Shown here piece by piece: positions 54,890-63,397 of a stretch of DNA of 64,000 nucleotides. Made by a program: the position numbers and the translations under genes. Below the pieces are notes generated by a model. The model worked only from the letters and a program-made list of their open reading frames with translations. It was not told the origin of the DNA and did no database searches. The stretch is from an uncultured Alphaproteobacteria bacterium (GTDB lineage: Bacteria; Pseudomonadota; Alphaproteobacteria; GCA-2731375): the NCBI GenBank assembly GCA_951812805.1, contig CATOSZ010000001.1, forward strand, positions 930,001 through 994,000, written 5' to 3'. The number at the start of each line of letters is the position of its first letter. Position 1 is the stretch's first letter.

Positions 54890-54948
54890 ACTGATCGTGG
54901 AAATCGCCTATCTCGCTCTCTGGATAGCGACATGACAACGGCCGACGC

Positions 54949-57456
54949 TTGTCGCAAAGCCCGATGGCCGGCATAGCCAGGGCGAACCGCATGGGCGTTC
55001 GGGCGCGATTGCTCATCGCGTTTCTCGCGATCTGCATGTTCTCCCTCGTTGCCGCTGGCTCCGGCTTCTACTCCTTGTCGCGGGTCGGCGGCGCCCTTGG
55101 TGTCATCACCGAAGTCCGCGTACCCCAATCCCTGTCGTTGCTCGAACTTTCCCGCCTTGCGGAGCGTATCGTCCGCGCCGCACCCGCCCTACTCGCGGTC
55201 AGTACGGAAGAGGCTCGTGCCGAAGTCTCCGCCGATATTGCCTCACAGGCCGAGAAGCTCGAGCCCCTGTTGCTGCTAAATCGAGACTTTGTGACGCCGG
55301 AGCGGGAGAGAGCGGCACAACAGGTCAATCAGTTGGTCGTCGACCTGAACCAGAACCTCGAAAACCTGGACGAGCTGGTCAAGAAGCGCCTGAACATCGT
55401 CGCCAAGAGAAACCATCTCGTTCGTCGACTCGTCAAAGCCAACTCGGTAACGGCACGGATCTTGGCGACGAGCTCGAGAATCCTGGACACGCAGCTTGTC
55501 GAATGGAATCGCAGCCACGATGGATCGGGGACAACGATATCAGCCGAGGAATCGCAGAAACTGGCGACATCTATTGTTTCTTTAGTTCCGCAACAAAAGG
55601 CCACCGCGTTGGTCGACACGGTACAGAATACACTCCTGCAGATTTCCACTGCGAATAGCCCGGAGAACATCGATCTACTTGTATTTCCTCTGCAAAGATT
55701 TCTGGACACGCTGTCCGAGATATCGAGCCAGCAGAGAAAACGGGTTCGACGCCGGATGACGAAGCAAATCAGTGTCATCAGAAAATTGGCGATTGGTGAC
55801 GCCAGCCTGGCGCAGGTAAGAAAGGAGGAGTTGCTGATACTAGCACAAGCCGAAGAACTTCTTGCCATCAATGTGAGGCTATCTACATTCTTGACGACAA
55901 GGATCGACTTTCTCGTCAGTGGCGCGAAGTCCGATATTTCGAGCTCCCGCTTGCAAGCACAGTCCATTCAATCGCTGAATACAAATATCATCATCGGCGT
56001 CGTCGTCATGAGCCTGATCAGCTCGGCCCTGATCGTTTGGTTGTACGTCAGCCGTAACTTGATCGCCCGATTGCGGGCCCTCAGCAACAGCATGCTGGCG
56101 ATCGCCGGTGGCGACCTCCGTGCGGAGCTTCCAAAACCGGGCGGAAGCGATGAAATCGCCCACATGGCGGAGGCTCTCATTGTCTTCAGAGATACCGCCA
56201 TCGAAGTTGAGGAAAGCAATCTTCGGGAGATCGAGGGTGCCCGAAACAGGCTCCTCGACGCCATCGAGAACACCTCCGAAGGCTTTGCATTCTATGACGC
56301 TGCAGACGAGTTGGTCATCTGTAACACGCGCTACCAACAGCTTCTGTATCCAGAGAATAATCTGGTACTGGAGGCCGGGATGAGTTTCGAGTCGATCATT
56401 CGAGGCGCCGTGGAAAACGGGCTGTTGGGGGCTGAGGGCACGGACGTCGAAGCATGGATCGAGCAACATCTCGCCAACCATCAAGCCCCCACCGAACCAA
56501 CGCTTCAGCAGCGCGACAATGGCCGATGGATATTGATCAGCGAGAGAAAGACCGGCGATGGGGGAACGGTCGCCATCTACTCCGATGTGACCGAAATGAA
56601 GAGTCGGGAAGAAGAGTTGACGCAAAAGTCCAATGCGCTGGAACAGCTTTCCAACCAGCTCGCCAAGTATCTTTCTCCGCAGATCTACGAATCGATCTTT
56701 TCCGGCCGCCAGGAAGTGAAGCTGGTGTCCCAACGCAAACGTCTTACGGTATTCTTCTCGGATCTGGTCGGGTTTACGGAGACCACGGAGAGATTGGAGT
56801 CCGAGGACCTGACGCGATTATTGAACCAGTATCTGACCGAGATGTCGGATATTGCCATCGCACACGGCGCAACGATCGATAAGTATGTCGGCGACGCCAT
56901 CGTTATCTTCTTCGGCGATCCCGAAACCCTCGGCACCAAGGAGGATGCGCTCGCATGCGTCAAGATGGCCCTCGCCATGCGCGAACGGATGAAGGCGCTG
57001 GGGAATCTATGGAAGGATTCAGGACTGGAGAAACCGTTGCAGTGCCGAATGGGAATCAATACGGGTGTCTGTACGGTTGGCAATTTCGGCAGCAACGACA
57101 GGATGGACTACACCATAATCGGCGGCGGCGTGAATTTGGCCGCACGCCTCGAGACAGCCTGCGCCCCAAACGAGATACTGATTTCCTACGAAACCCATGC
57201 CCATGTGAAGGAACAGATTTACTGCGAGGAAGGCGAACACATCGAAGTCAAAGGGATATCTCGTCCCGTTGCGACCTACCGCGTCGTCGATGCCTATGAC
57301 AATGTCGGGAGTAGCGATGTGCACGTCCGCGAAGCGCTGCCTCACTTCAAGCTCGATATCGACGGGAATTCGATGACCCGCGAGGAACAGCGCGATGCGG
57401 TACGGATCCTGGAAAGAACAGCCGAGCGGCTTTCGAAATTGATGTCGGGGACATGA
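54949..57456 (+). CDS. membrane-bound class III adenylate/guanylate cyclase with HAMP and PAS domains
   Basis: An 835-residue signalling enzyme. TM1 at about 20-42, a helical periplasmic region at about 43-345, TM2 at about 346-368 (IIIGVVVMSLISSALIVWLY), HAMP (NSMLAIAGGDLRAELPKPGG), a PAS-like domain (AIENTSEGFAFYDAADELVI), a coiled coil, then the class III catalytic domain. Catalytic features: TVFFSDLVGFTETTERL (metal Asp), KYVGDAIVIFFGDPE (second Asp) and DYTIIGGGVNLAARLE (Asn and Arg). It probably makes cAMP. Start is TTG 54949 or ATG 54964. It lies directly after the binding-protein gene, suggesting the binding protein delivers the signal. Confidence 0.92.
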   Translation: MSQSPMAGIARANRMGVRARLLIAFLAICMFSLVAAGSGFYSLSRVGGALGVITEVRVPQSLSLLELSRLAERIVRAAPALLAVSTEEARAEVSADIASQAEKLEPLLLLNRDFVTPERERAAQQVNQLVVDLNQNLENLDELVKKRLNIVAKRNHLVRRLVKANSVTARILATSSRILDTQLVEWNRSHDGSGTTISAEESQKLATSIVSLVPQQKATALVDTVQNTLLQISTANSPENIDLLVFPLQRFLDTLSEISSQQRKRVRRRMTKQISVIRKLAIGDASLAQVRKEELLILAQAEELLAINVRLSTFLTTRIDFLVSGAKSDISSSRLQAQSIQSLNTNIIIGVVVMSLISSALIVWLYVSRNLIARLRALSNSMLAIAGGDLRAELPKPGGSDEIAHMAEALIVFRDTAIEVEESNLREIEGARNRLLDAIENTSEGFAFYDAADELVICNTRYQQLLYPENNLVLEAGMSFESIIRGAVENGLLGAEGTDVEAWIEQHLANHQAPTEPTLQQRDNGRWILISERKTGDGGTVAIYSDVTEMKSREEELTQKSNALEQLSNQLAKYLSPQIYESIFSGRQEVKLVSQRKRLTVFFSDLVGFTETTERLESEDLTRLLNQYLTEMSDIAIAHGATIDKYVGDAIVIFFGDPETLGTKEDALACVKMALAMRERMKALGNLWKDSGLEKPLQCRMGINTGVCTVGNFGSNDRMDYTIIGGGVNLAARLETACAPNEILISYETHAHVKEQIYCEEGEHIEVKGISRPVATYRVVDAYDNVGSSDVHVREALPHFKLDIDGNSMTREEQRDAVRILERTAERLSKLMSGT

Positions 57457-57525
57457 CGCATCGTGCGACGTGTCGCGGCATTTCCAATCTTTATGGCCGA
57501 ACGCTGATTCAGGTTCGGACCATGC

Positions 57526-58575
57526 TCAGATCCTGACGTCGATCGTCGCGCCCGGCCGGCCGCCGGTGGCGCGGTCGATCAGGGTGCCGTCCGGGATTCC
57601 GCCGGGCTCGTCATCGTCGCGCCCCGCCGGACCGCGGCCCGGCGGTTCGGCGCCGAGGACGTCGCGCAAGCGGTTCGACAGCTCGGCGATGCCGCCGACT
57701 TCACCCTCGCCGCCGCGCGGTCCCAGAATGCGTTCGAGAATACCGCCCGCCGCCTCGCGCCCTTCGGGCTGTTCGCCATCGCCCGTGCTGCCGTCCCTCG
57801 CCGCCAGCGCGCTGTCGTCGCTGTCCGCTTGGCCGCCCTCGCCGGTGCCCGCGGGCGTCGCAGCGGCCGGTGCCGCCGGTTCGCCCTCGCCGCCGCTCGC
57901 CTCCTGCGTCCGCTGGCTGTTCAGTTCGTCCTGGGCCTCGCGGCGCAGCGCCTCGGCCGCGGCGGCGACCTGGCGATCCTGCGACGAGGGTTCCGCCGGT
58001 GCCGAGGCCGCGCGCTTGATCTGTTCCGCCTTGTCGATCGTCGCCTGGGGATCACCGGAGACAGGGGAGGTATCGATCGAGACCTGACCGGCCACGGCAT
58101 AGCGCCCTCCGTCCGGGCCGTTTTCGAAGGTGTAGGTCGGCTGCCCCGCATGAACCCCGCCGGCGGCGGCATGCGCCCGTTCGTGTGCGCGGACCTCGCG
58201 GTCGGTTTCCTTCAGCTCGCGGACATGAGCCTCTTCCTCGGGCGAGAGGGCACCCGGTCGCGACGGCGCCTCTTCGCCGACCGCCGCCGCCTCGTCACCG
58301 TCACTTTCATCGCCTTGCAGACGGGTGACCGTATCGACGGACAGCAGCGCGCCGCTATGACGATCGGCCGGCCGCCGGCCCGCCTCCTCGGGGGCGCGGG
58401 CGAGCCCGTCCAAGGGGCGGATCGGCGGCGCCGCGTCTTCTTCCTCCGAGCGCCCGAGGGGAAGGGCGCTCGGTTCCGCACGCGTCGCATCGTCGCGCTT
58501 TGTGCGGGAGAAGAAGCCGGCTTCGAAGGTCGGTCGGGCGGCTGCCGCGCCCAGGCCACTGTCTATGGTCATCAC
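57526..58575 (-). CDS. SprA-related putative metalloprotease (CJM1_0395-like)
   Basis: A 349-residue protein. The conserved part is central: SPEEEAHVRELKETDREVRA then HERAHAAAGGVHAGQPTYTF, then GPDGGRYAVAGQVSIDTSPV and ASAPAEPSSQDRQVAAAAEA. This is the SprA-related family, whose HExxH-like HERAH suggests zinc peptidase activity that is unproven. The flanking N- and C-terminal regions are low-complexity, rich in Glu, Gly, Asp and Pro. No signal peptide is visible. It stands alone. Confidence 0.85.
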   Translation of the reverse strand: MMTIDSGLGAAAARPTFEAGFFSRTKRDDATRAEPSALPLGRSEEEDAAPPIRPLDGLARAPEEAGRRPADRHSGALLSVDTVTRLQGDESDGDEAAAVGEEAPSRPGALSPEEEAHVRELKETDREVRAHERAHAAAGGVHAGQPTYTFENGPDGGRYAVAGQVSIDTSPVSGDPQATIDKAEQIKRAASAPAEPSSQDRQVAAAAEALRREAQDELNSQRTQEASGGEGEPAAPAAATPAGTGEGGQADSDDSALAARDGSTGDGEQPEGREAAGGILERILGPRGGEGEVGGIAELSNRLRDVLGAEPPGRGPAGRDDDEPGGIPDGTLIDRATGGRPGATIDVRI

Positions 58576-58669
58576 GCTTTCTCGCGTCTCGCCGGCCGGC
58601 GCTTCTCGCCGACCGCAACGAGGTCACGTTAAAGAATGACGACCAGAGCTTAACGAAAGGTGAAGGCCT

Positions 58670-59659
58670 TCAGATCAACCCGCCGAGCGGCGAGGAGGGA
58701 TCGGCATAGAGCTTTTTCGGCATTCTGCCCGCGAGGTAGGCCTGCCGGCCGGCGATCACCGCGTGCTTCATGGCCCGTGCCATGCGGATCGGATCGCCCG
58801 CCTCGGCGATCGCCGTGTTCATCAGGATGCCGTCGCAGCCGAGTTCCATCGCCACCGCCGCATCCGAGGCCGTGCCGACCCCGGCGTCGACCAGCACCGG
58901 GACGTTCGCTTGCTCGATGATGAGACGGATCTGCACCGGGTTCTGCACGCCCAGGCCCGAGCCGATGGGCGCCGCCAGCGGCATGACCGCGCAACAGCCG
59001 ATGTCCTCCAGGACCTTGGCCTGGATCGGATCGTCGGAACAATAGACCATCACCTCGAAGCCGTCGGCGATCAGTTCCTTCGCCGCCTTCACGGTTTCCG
59101 GCATGTTGGGATAGAGTGTCTTCTGGTCGCCCAGCACCTCGAGCTTGACCAGGTTCCAGCCGCCGGCCTCGCGCGCCAGGCGCAAGGTGCGCACCGAGTC
59201 CTCCGCCGTGTAGCAGCCGGCCGTGTTCGGCAGATAGACGAATTTCTTCGGATCGATGAAATCGACCAGCATCTCCTGCTTCGGGTCGGTGACGTTGACC
59301 CGGCGCACCGCGACCGTGACGATTTCGGCGCCCGAGGCCTCAAGCGCGCGGGCGTTCTCCTCGAAGCTTTTGTACTTGCCGGTCCCGACGATGAGGCGGG
59401 AGCCGAGATTGCGTCCGGCGACGACGAAGGGATCGTCCCCCTCCTCCGGTGCTTGCGCATCGCCGCCGCCGATGAAATGGACGATCTCCAAACGGTCCCC
59501 GTCGCCGACCACGACCTGCTCGTAGGTCGAGCGGGGCACGATCTCCAGATTTCGCTCCAACGCCACTTTTCGGGCATCGAGCCCGAGCGAATCGAGCAGC
59601 TGCACCACCGTCAGCGGGTTGGGGAACTGACGGTCTTCCCCGTTGATCGTCACTTGCAT
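58670..59659 (-). CDS. thiG: fused ThiS sulfur carrier-ThiG thiazole synthase
   Basis: A 329-residue fusion. Residues 1-66 are a ThiS ubiquitin-like domain ([20 protein letters not shown], ending VHFIGGG). A linker of about 12 residues leads to full-length ThiG from about residue 78 ([20 protein letters not shown]). The active-site Lys lies in [12 protein letters not shown] (about 172), and the phosphate site in [20 protein letters not shown]. ThiG makes the thiazole of thiamine from DXP, dehydroglycine and ThiS-thiocarboxylate. In this fusion the ThiS GG is internal, so sulfur transfer would need processing or a different mechanism. ATG at 59659. Confidence 0.93.
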   Translation of the reverse strand: MQVTINGEDRQFPNPLTVVQLLDSLGLDARKVALERNLEIVPRSTYEQVVVGDGDRLEIVHFIGGGDAQAPEEGDDPFVVAGRNLGSRLIVGTGKYKSFEENARALEASGAEIVTVAVRRVNVTDPKQEMLVDFIDPKKFVYLPNTAGCYTAEDSVRTLRLAREAGGWNLVKLEVLGDQKTLYPNMPETVKAAKELIADGFEVMVYCSDDPIQAKVLEDIGCCAVMPLAAPIGSGLGVQNPVQIRLIIEQANVPVLVDAGVGTASDAAVAMELGCDGILMNTAIAEAGDPIRMARAMKHAVIAGRQAYLAGRMPKKLYADPSSPLGGLI

Positions 59660-59839
59660 GGCCAAGACAGGTCCTCGCGCCGGGTTCCGAATTGGGGCGG
59701 GATAATGCACATTTCCGCCGCGTGAAGGCAAGGTTGTCCCCCGCCGTTTACGGGCGCCGCTTTGCGGGCCCGGTTTGTGCCAGTATATAGGCAACGGTGG
59801 TGATTCCCACAGGGTAGCGGTGGCGAAAAGGCGGTCGAG

Positions 59840-60283
59840 ATGGCGGTGATCCAGGTGCTGAACGGCCCCAACCTCAACCTGTTGGGCACGCGCGAGCCGG
59901 AGGTCTACGGCCACCTGACGCTGGCCGACGTCGAGACCATGTGCACCGAGAAGGCCGGTTCGCTCGGCCACGACATCGAATTCGCGCAGTCCAACCACGA
60001 GGGCGAGTTGGTCACCCTGATCCAGGAGGGACGGGGCCGGGTCGCGGCGCTGGTCTTCAATCCCGCCGCCTATACCCACACCTCCGTCGCCCTGCACGAC
60101 GCCATCCGCGCCGTCGGCGTGCCGACCTGGGAGGTGCATCTCTCCAACGTGCACCAGCGCGAGGCGTTCCGCCAGCACTCCTATATTTCGCCGCTGGCCC
60201 GCGGCGTGATCTGCGGCTACGGCGCGAAGGGCTATCTGGTGGCGCTGGAGGCGGCGGCCGAACATATCGCCGAGGCCGGGTGA
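59840..60283 (+). CDS. aroQ: type II 3-dehydroquinate dehydratase
   Basis: A 147-residue enzyme of the shikimate pathway that dehydrates 3-dehydroquinate to 3-dehydroshikimate. Motifs: [70 protein letters not shown] with the catalytic His, and [17 protein letters not shown]. It forms dodecamers in known cases. Length is standard. It leads the aroQ-accB-accC block. Confidence 0.96.
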   Translation: MAVIQVLNGPNLNLLGTREPEVYGHLTLADVETMCTEKAGSLGHDIEFAQSNHEGELVTLIQEGRGRVAALVFNPAAYTHTSVALHDAIRAVGVPTWEVHLSNVHQREAFRQHSYISPLARGVICGYGAKGYLVALEAAAEHIAEAG

Positions 60284-60333
60284 ATGACGCCGGCCGGCAC
60301 ATCGAGGGATCGGCTGAGGGGGGCCGGGCGGTC

Positions 60334-60783
60334 ATGAGCAACTTCGACATCGATTCCGACCTGATCCGCGAGTTGGCCGCCCTGCTGGAGGAGACCGGGC
60401 TCGGCGAGATCGAGATCCAGGAGGCGGATCGGCGCATCCGCATCGCCCGCCCGGCCGTGGCGGCGCAGGCCATGACGGCGGCGCCGGCGGCAACGGCCCC
60501 GGCGACACCGGTACCGGTCGCGGTGGCGGAAGAACCGCTCGATTCGCACCCCGGTGCGCTCACCTCGCCGATGGTCGGCACCGCCTACCTGGCGCCGGAA
60601 CCGGGCGCCCCGGCCTTCGTCGACGTCGGGCAGAGCGTGCGCCGCGGCCAGACTGTGATGGTGGTCGAGGCGATGAAGACCTTCAACGAGATCCCGGCGC
60701 CGCGCGACGGCACCGTCACCCGTATCCTCGCCGAAAACGCCGCGCCGGTGGAATTCGGCGAGGTCCTGATGATCATCGAATAG
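60334..60783 (+). CDS. accB: biotin carboxyl carrier protein of acetyl-CoA carboxylase
   Basis: A 149-residue BCCP. N-terminal helical part (IDSDLIRELAALLEETGLGE), an Ala/Pro-rich linker (VAAQAMTAAPAATAPATPVP), and a biotinyl domain with VEAMKTFNEIPAP; the biotinylated Lys is residue 115. Function: carries carboxybiotin in fatty-acid synthesis. ATG at 60334 (MSNFDIDSDL) is inside the longer track ORF. It is 16 bp from accC. Confidence 0.95.
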   Translation: MSNFDIDSDLIRELAALLEETGLGEIEIQEADRRIRIARPAVAAQAMTAAPAATAPATPVPVAVAEEPLDSHPGALTSPMVGTAYLAPEPGAPAFVDVGQSVRRGQTVMVVEAMKTFNEIPAPRDGTVTRILAENAAPVEFGEVLMIIE

Positions 60784-60799
60784 GCACGGGGCGCCGACG

Positions 60800-62149
60800 G
60801 TGTTCTCCAAGGTCCTGATCGCCAACCGCGGTGAAATCGCGCTGCGCATTCATCGCGCCTGTCGCGAGATGGGGATCGAGACGGTCGCCGTGCATTCGAC
60901 CGCCGATGCCCGCGCCATGCATGTCCGTCTCGCCGACGAGAGCGTCTGTATCGGCCCGCCGCCGGCGCGCGACAGCTACCTCAACATCCCGGCGATCATG
61001 GCCGCGGCGGAGATCACCGGCGCCGAGGCGATCCATCCGGGCTACGGCTTCCTCTCGGAGAATGCCGAATTCGCCGAAATCGTCGAGGAACACGGCATTG
61101 CCTTCATCGGCCCGACGGCGGCGCATATCCGGCTGATGGGCGACAAGGTCACCGCCAAACAGAGCGTCGCCGAACTCGGCATACCGGTCGTGCCCGGCAG
61201 CGACGGCGCCGTCGCCGACCTCGCCCGAGCCCGCAGCGAAGCGGCGCGGATCGGCTATCCGTTGCTGCTGAAGGCCGCCGCCGGCGGGGGCGGGCGCGGC
61301 ATGAAGGTGGTCCACGCCGAGGACGAACTCGCCGGCGCCTTCTCCACCACGCGGGCGGAAGCGGGCGCCGCTTTCGGCGACGACACCGTCTACATGGAGC
61401 GTTATCTCGAGCGCCCGCGCCATATCGAGATCCAGGTCTTGGGCGACGGCCAGGGCCGCGTCGTGCACATGGGGGAACGCGACTGCTCCCTCCAGCGCCG
61501 ACACCAGAAGATCCTGGAAGAAAGCCCCTCGCCCGCCCTCAACGCCGACGCCCGCGAGGCGATCGGCGCCCGGGTGGCCGAGGCGCTGGCCAAGATTTCC
61601 TACCGCGGCGCCGGCACGGTCGAGTTCCTCTACGAGAACGGCGCGTTCAATTTCATCGAGATGAACACCCGCCTGCAGGTCGAGCATCCGGTGACCGAGG
61701 CGGTGACCGGCATCGACCTGGTCCGCCAGCAGCTCCGCATCGCGCACTCCGGCGCCATGGACGTGGTGCAGGAGGATATCTCGCTCGACGGCCACGCCAT
61801 CGAATGCCGCATCAACGCGGAACATCCCTGGACGCACGCCCCCTCCCCCGGCCGGCTGACCGACTATCATCCCCCGGGCGGCCTCGGCGTGCGCGTCGAT
61901 TCGGGCCTCTATGCCGGCTACGAGGTGCCGCCGCACTACGACAGCCTGATCGCCAAGCTGGTCGTCCAGGGCCGCAACCGCAACGAATGCCTCATGCGCC
62001 TGCGCCGCGCGCTGGAGGAGTTCGTGATCGGCCCCATCGCCTCCAACATCGAGCTGCATCTGGCCCTGATGAACGACGCCGCCTTCCTCGACGGCGACTA
62101 TCACATCCATTGGCTGGAAGACTTCATCGCGCGGACGGCGCCGGAATAG
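60800..62149 (+). CDS. accC: biotin carboxylase of acetyl-CoA carboxylase
   Basis: A 449-residue ATP-grasp enzyme that carboxylates biotin on AccB. Motifs: FSKVLIANRGEIALRIHRAC, HPGYGFLSENAEFAEIVEE, LLLKAAAGGGGRGMKVVHAE, RDCSLQRRHQKILEESPSP, FNFIEMNTRLQVEHPVTEAV and the C-terminal EVPPHYDSLIAKLVVQG. The start is a GTG at 60800, giving the family-standard N-terminus. Together with accB this supplies the biotin half of acetyl-CoA carboxylase; accA and accD are not in the window. Confidence 0.97.
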   Translation: MFSKVLIANRGEIALRIHRACREMGIETVAVHSTADARAMHVRLADESVCIGPPPARDSYLNIPAIMAAAEITGAEAIHPGYGFLSENAEFAEIVEEHGIAFIGPTAAHIRLMGDKVTAKQSVAELGIPVVPGSDGAVADLARARSEAARIGYPLLLKAAAGGGGRGMKVVHAEDELAGAFSTTRAEAGAAFGDDTVYMERYLERPRHIEIQVLGDGQGRVVHMGERDCSLQRRHQKILEESPSPALNADAREAIGARVAEALAKISYRGAGTVEFLYENGAFNFIEMNTRLQVEHPVTEAVTGIDLVRQQLRIAHSGAMDVVQEDISLDGHAIECRINAEHPWTHAPSPGRLTDYHPPGGLGVRVDSGLYAGYEVPPHYDSLIAKLVVQGRNRNECLMRLRRALEEFVIGPIASNIELHLALMNDAAFLDGDYHIHWLEDFIARTAPE

Positions 62150-62211
62150 CCCCGGCTATTCTTAAGTCGCGGCCATCCCTGTAAGCTTCGCCCCGGGGGA
62201 GGATCGCAGCC

Positions 62212-63201
62212 ATGGCCACAGACCTGAAATTCGGCATCCAGACCAACGGCATCAAGCATGCCCACGCCGATTCCATGCCGGACATCGACACCCGCTTTCG
62301 CATGGTGAAGGAGGCGGGCGTCTTCGACTATGTCGACAAGACGCCGGCGCCGGACGAAATCGACCAGTTCCTGGCGGCGAGCGCGAAGTACGACCTGCCG
62401 ATCCGGGCCGGTGGCTGGTTCTATACGCTCGGGCGCGACGAGGCGCTGTTGAAATCGAACCTGCAGTTGGCCAAGGAGCTCGGCTCCCTCGACCACAACA
62501 CCCAGGTGATGATGCACCACGAGGACGGCCATCTGATCAGCAACGAGGAGGTGGTCGACTTCTATATGCAGGCGGTCGAGTGGGGCGAGGCGGTCGGCGT
62601 CACCCCCTGCTTCGAGGTGCATGTGAACATGTGGAGCGAACATTTCGGCCGCGTCGCGGAGGTCGCCCGGGCGGTCGAGGCCAAGGGTGTCGACTTCCAC
62701 ATGACCCTCGACCACAGCCATGTGATCTTCAAGATCGACAATCCCGAGGAACAGGAAGTGCTTGGCATGCGGGCGGCGATCGAGGCGGGCGAGGTCGTGC
62801 TCGACCCCTTCCAGCCGGGCAACGTCACCGACAGCTGGATCGAGGCCGGCTGGGTCCGCCATTGCCATGCCCGCGCGGCCGTCCCGAACAACCCAAAGAA
62901 CACGGCGGCGACGGGTCCCGACGGCAAGCCCGGCCGCGGCATCCAGTACCCCTTCGCCGAGCCCGGGCCCGGCCAGTACCACGCCGAATGGCACGCCGAC
63001 GCGCTGGAGCCGTGGAAGCAAGTCATCCGCGCCCTGCTACGCCACCATGCCCGGGACGAAACGGGCCAGCTCGGCCAGATCTCCACCGAATTCATCCCCA
63101 ACCTCGACTACGGCGAGGGCTGCGGCTACAGCCTGTTCGAACAGGGCATCGCCTGCACCCGCTGGATGCGCGAGACCTGGGACGAAATCCGATCCAGCTG
63201 A
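62212..63201 (+). CDS. TIM-barrel (xylose-isomerase-like) protein of unknown function
   Basis: A 329-residue protein, MATDLKFGIQTNGIKHAHAD at the start. The beta/alpha pattern and metal-site-like residues (VMMHHEDGHLISNEEVVDFY, PCFEVHVNMWSEHFGRV, FHMTLDHSHVIFKID, STEFIPNLDYGEGC) resemble xylose-isomerase-type TIM barrels such as sugar-phosphate isomerases/epimerases. Substrate unknown. GGGGGAGGATCGCAGCC precedes the ATG. It follows accC by 62 bp and is probably a separate transcription unit. Confidence 0.75.
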   Translation: MATDLKFGIQTNGIKHAHADSMPDIDTRFRMVKEAGVFDYVDKTPAPDEIDQFLAASAKYDLPIRAGGWFYTLGRDEALLKSNLQLAKELGSLDHNTQVMMHHEDGHLISNEEVVDFYMQAVEWGEAVGVTPCFEVHVNMWSEHFGRVAEVARAVEAKGVDFHMTLDHSHVIFKIDNPEEQEVLGMRAAIEAGEVVLDPFQPGNVTDSWIEAGWVRHCHARAAVPNNPKNTAATGPDGKPGRGIQYPFAEPGPGQYHAEWHADALEPWKQVIRALLRHHARDETGQLGQISTEFIPNLDYGEGCGYSLFEQGIACTRWMRETWDEIRSS

Positions 63202-63287
63202 AGAACAGTTGGTGCGATCGGGGCACAGTTCGGCCGAAAAACTGCGACAACGGTATCCTACGTTTCAGCGCCAACGTGGAATGCATG

Positions 63288-63317
63288 GTCGTCCTAAAGT
63301 GTGTCGTCCTAGAGTGT
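63288..63317. repeat. two tandem 15-bp direct repeats upstream of the tyrosinase-like gene
   Basis: GTCGTCCTAAAGTGT is followed immediately by GTCGTCCTAGAGTGT (14 of 15 identical). Its location about 80 bp before the start codon and just upstream of a possible promoter suggests a regulator-binding site. Confidence 0.65.
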
Positions 63318-63345
63318 TGCGCATGGCATGTTCGTATGATATGGT
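63317..63345 (+). promoter_or_regulatory. possible promoter of the tyrosinase-like gene
   Basis: TTGCGC and TATGGT are separated by 17 bp. An alternative -10 TATGAT lies 5 bp upstream but with a 12-bp spacer. The region is AT-rich compared with its surroundings. Confidence 0.35.
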
Positions 63346-63397
63346 ATATGAAATACGGCGTAATTTTTGCTGCTCATATGTTACGGAGGCATAACGC

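Noticed and set aside
59660-59839. TPP riboswitch upstream of the ThiS-ThiG gene
   Set aside because: No CUGAGA or other conserved THI-box core is visible on the minus strand.
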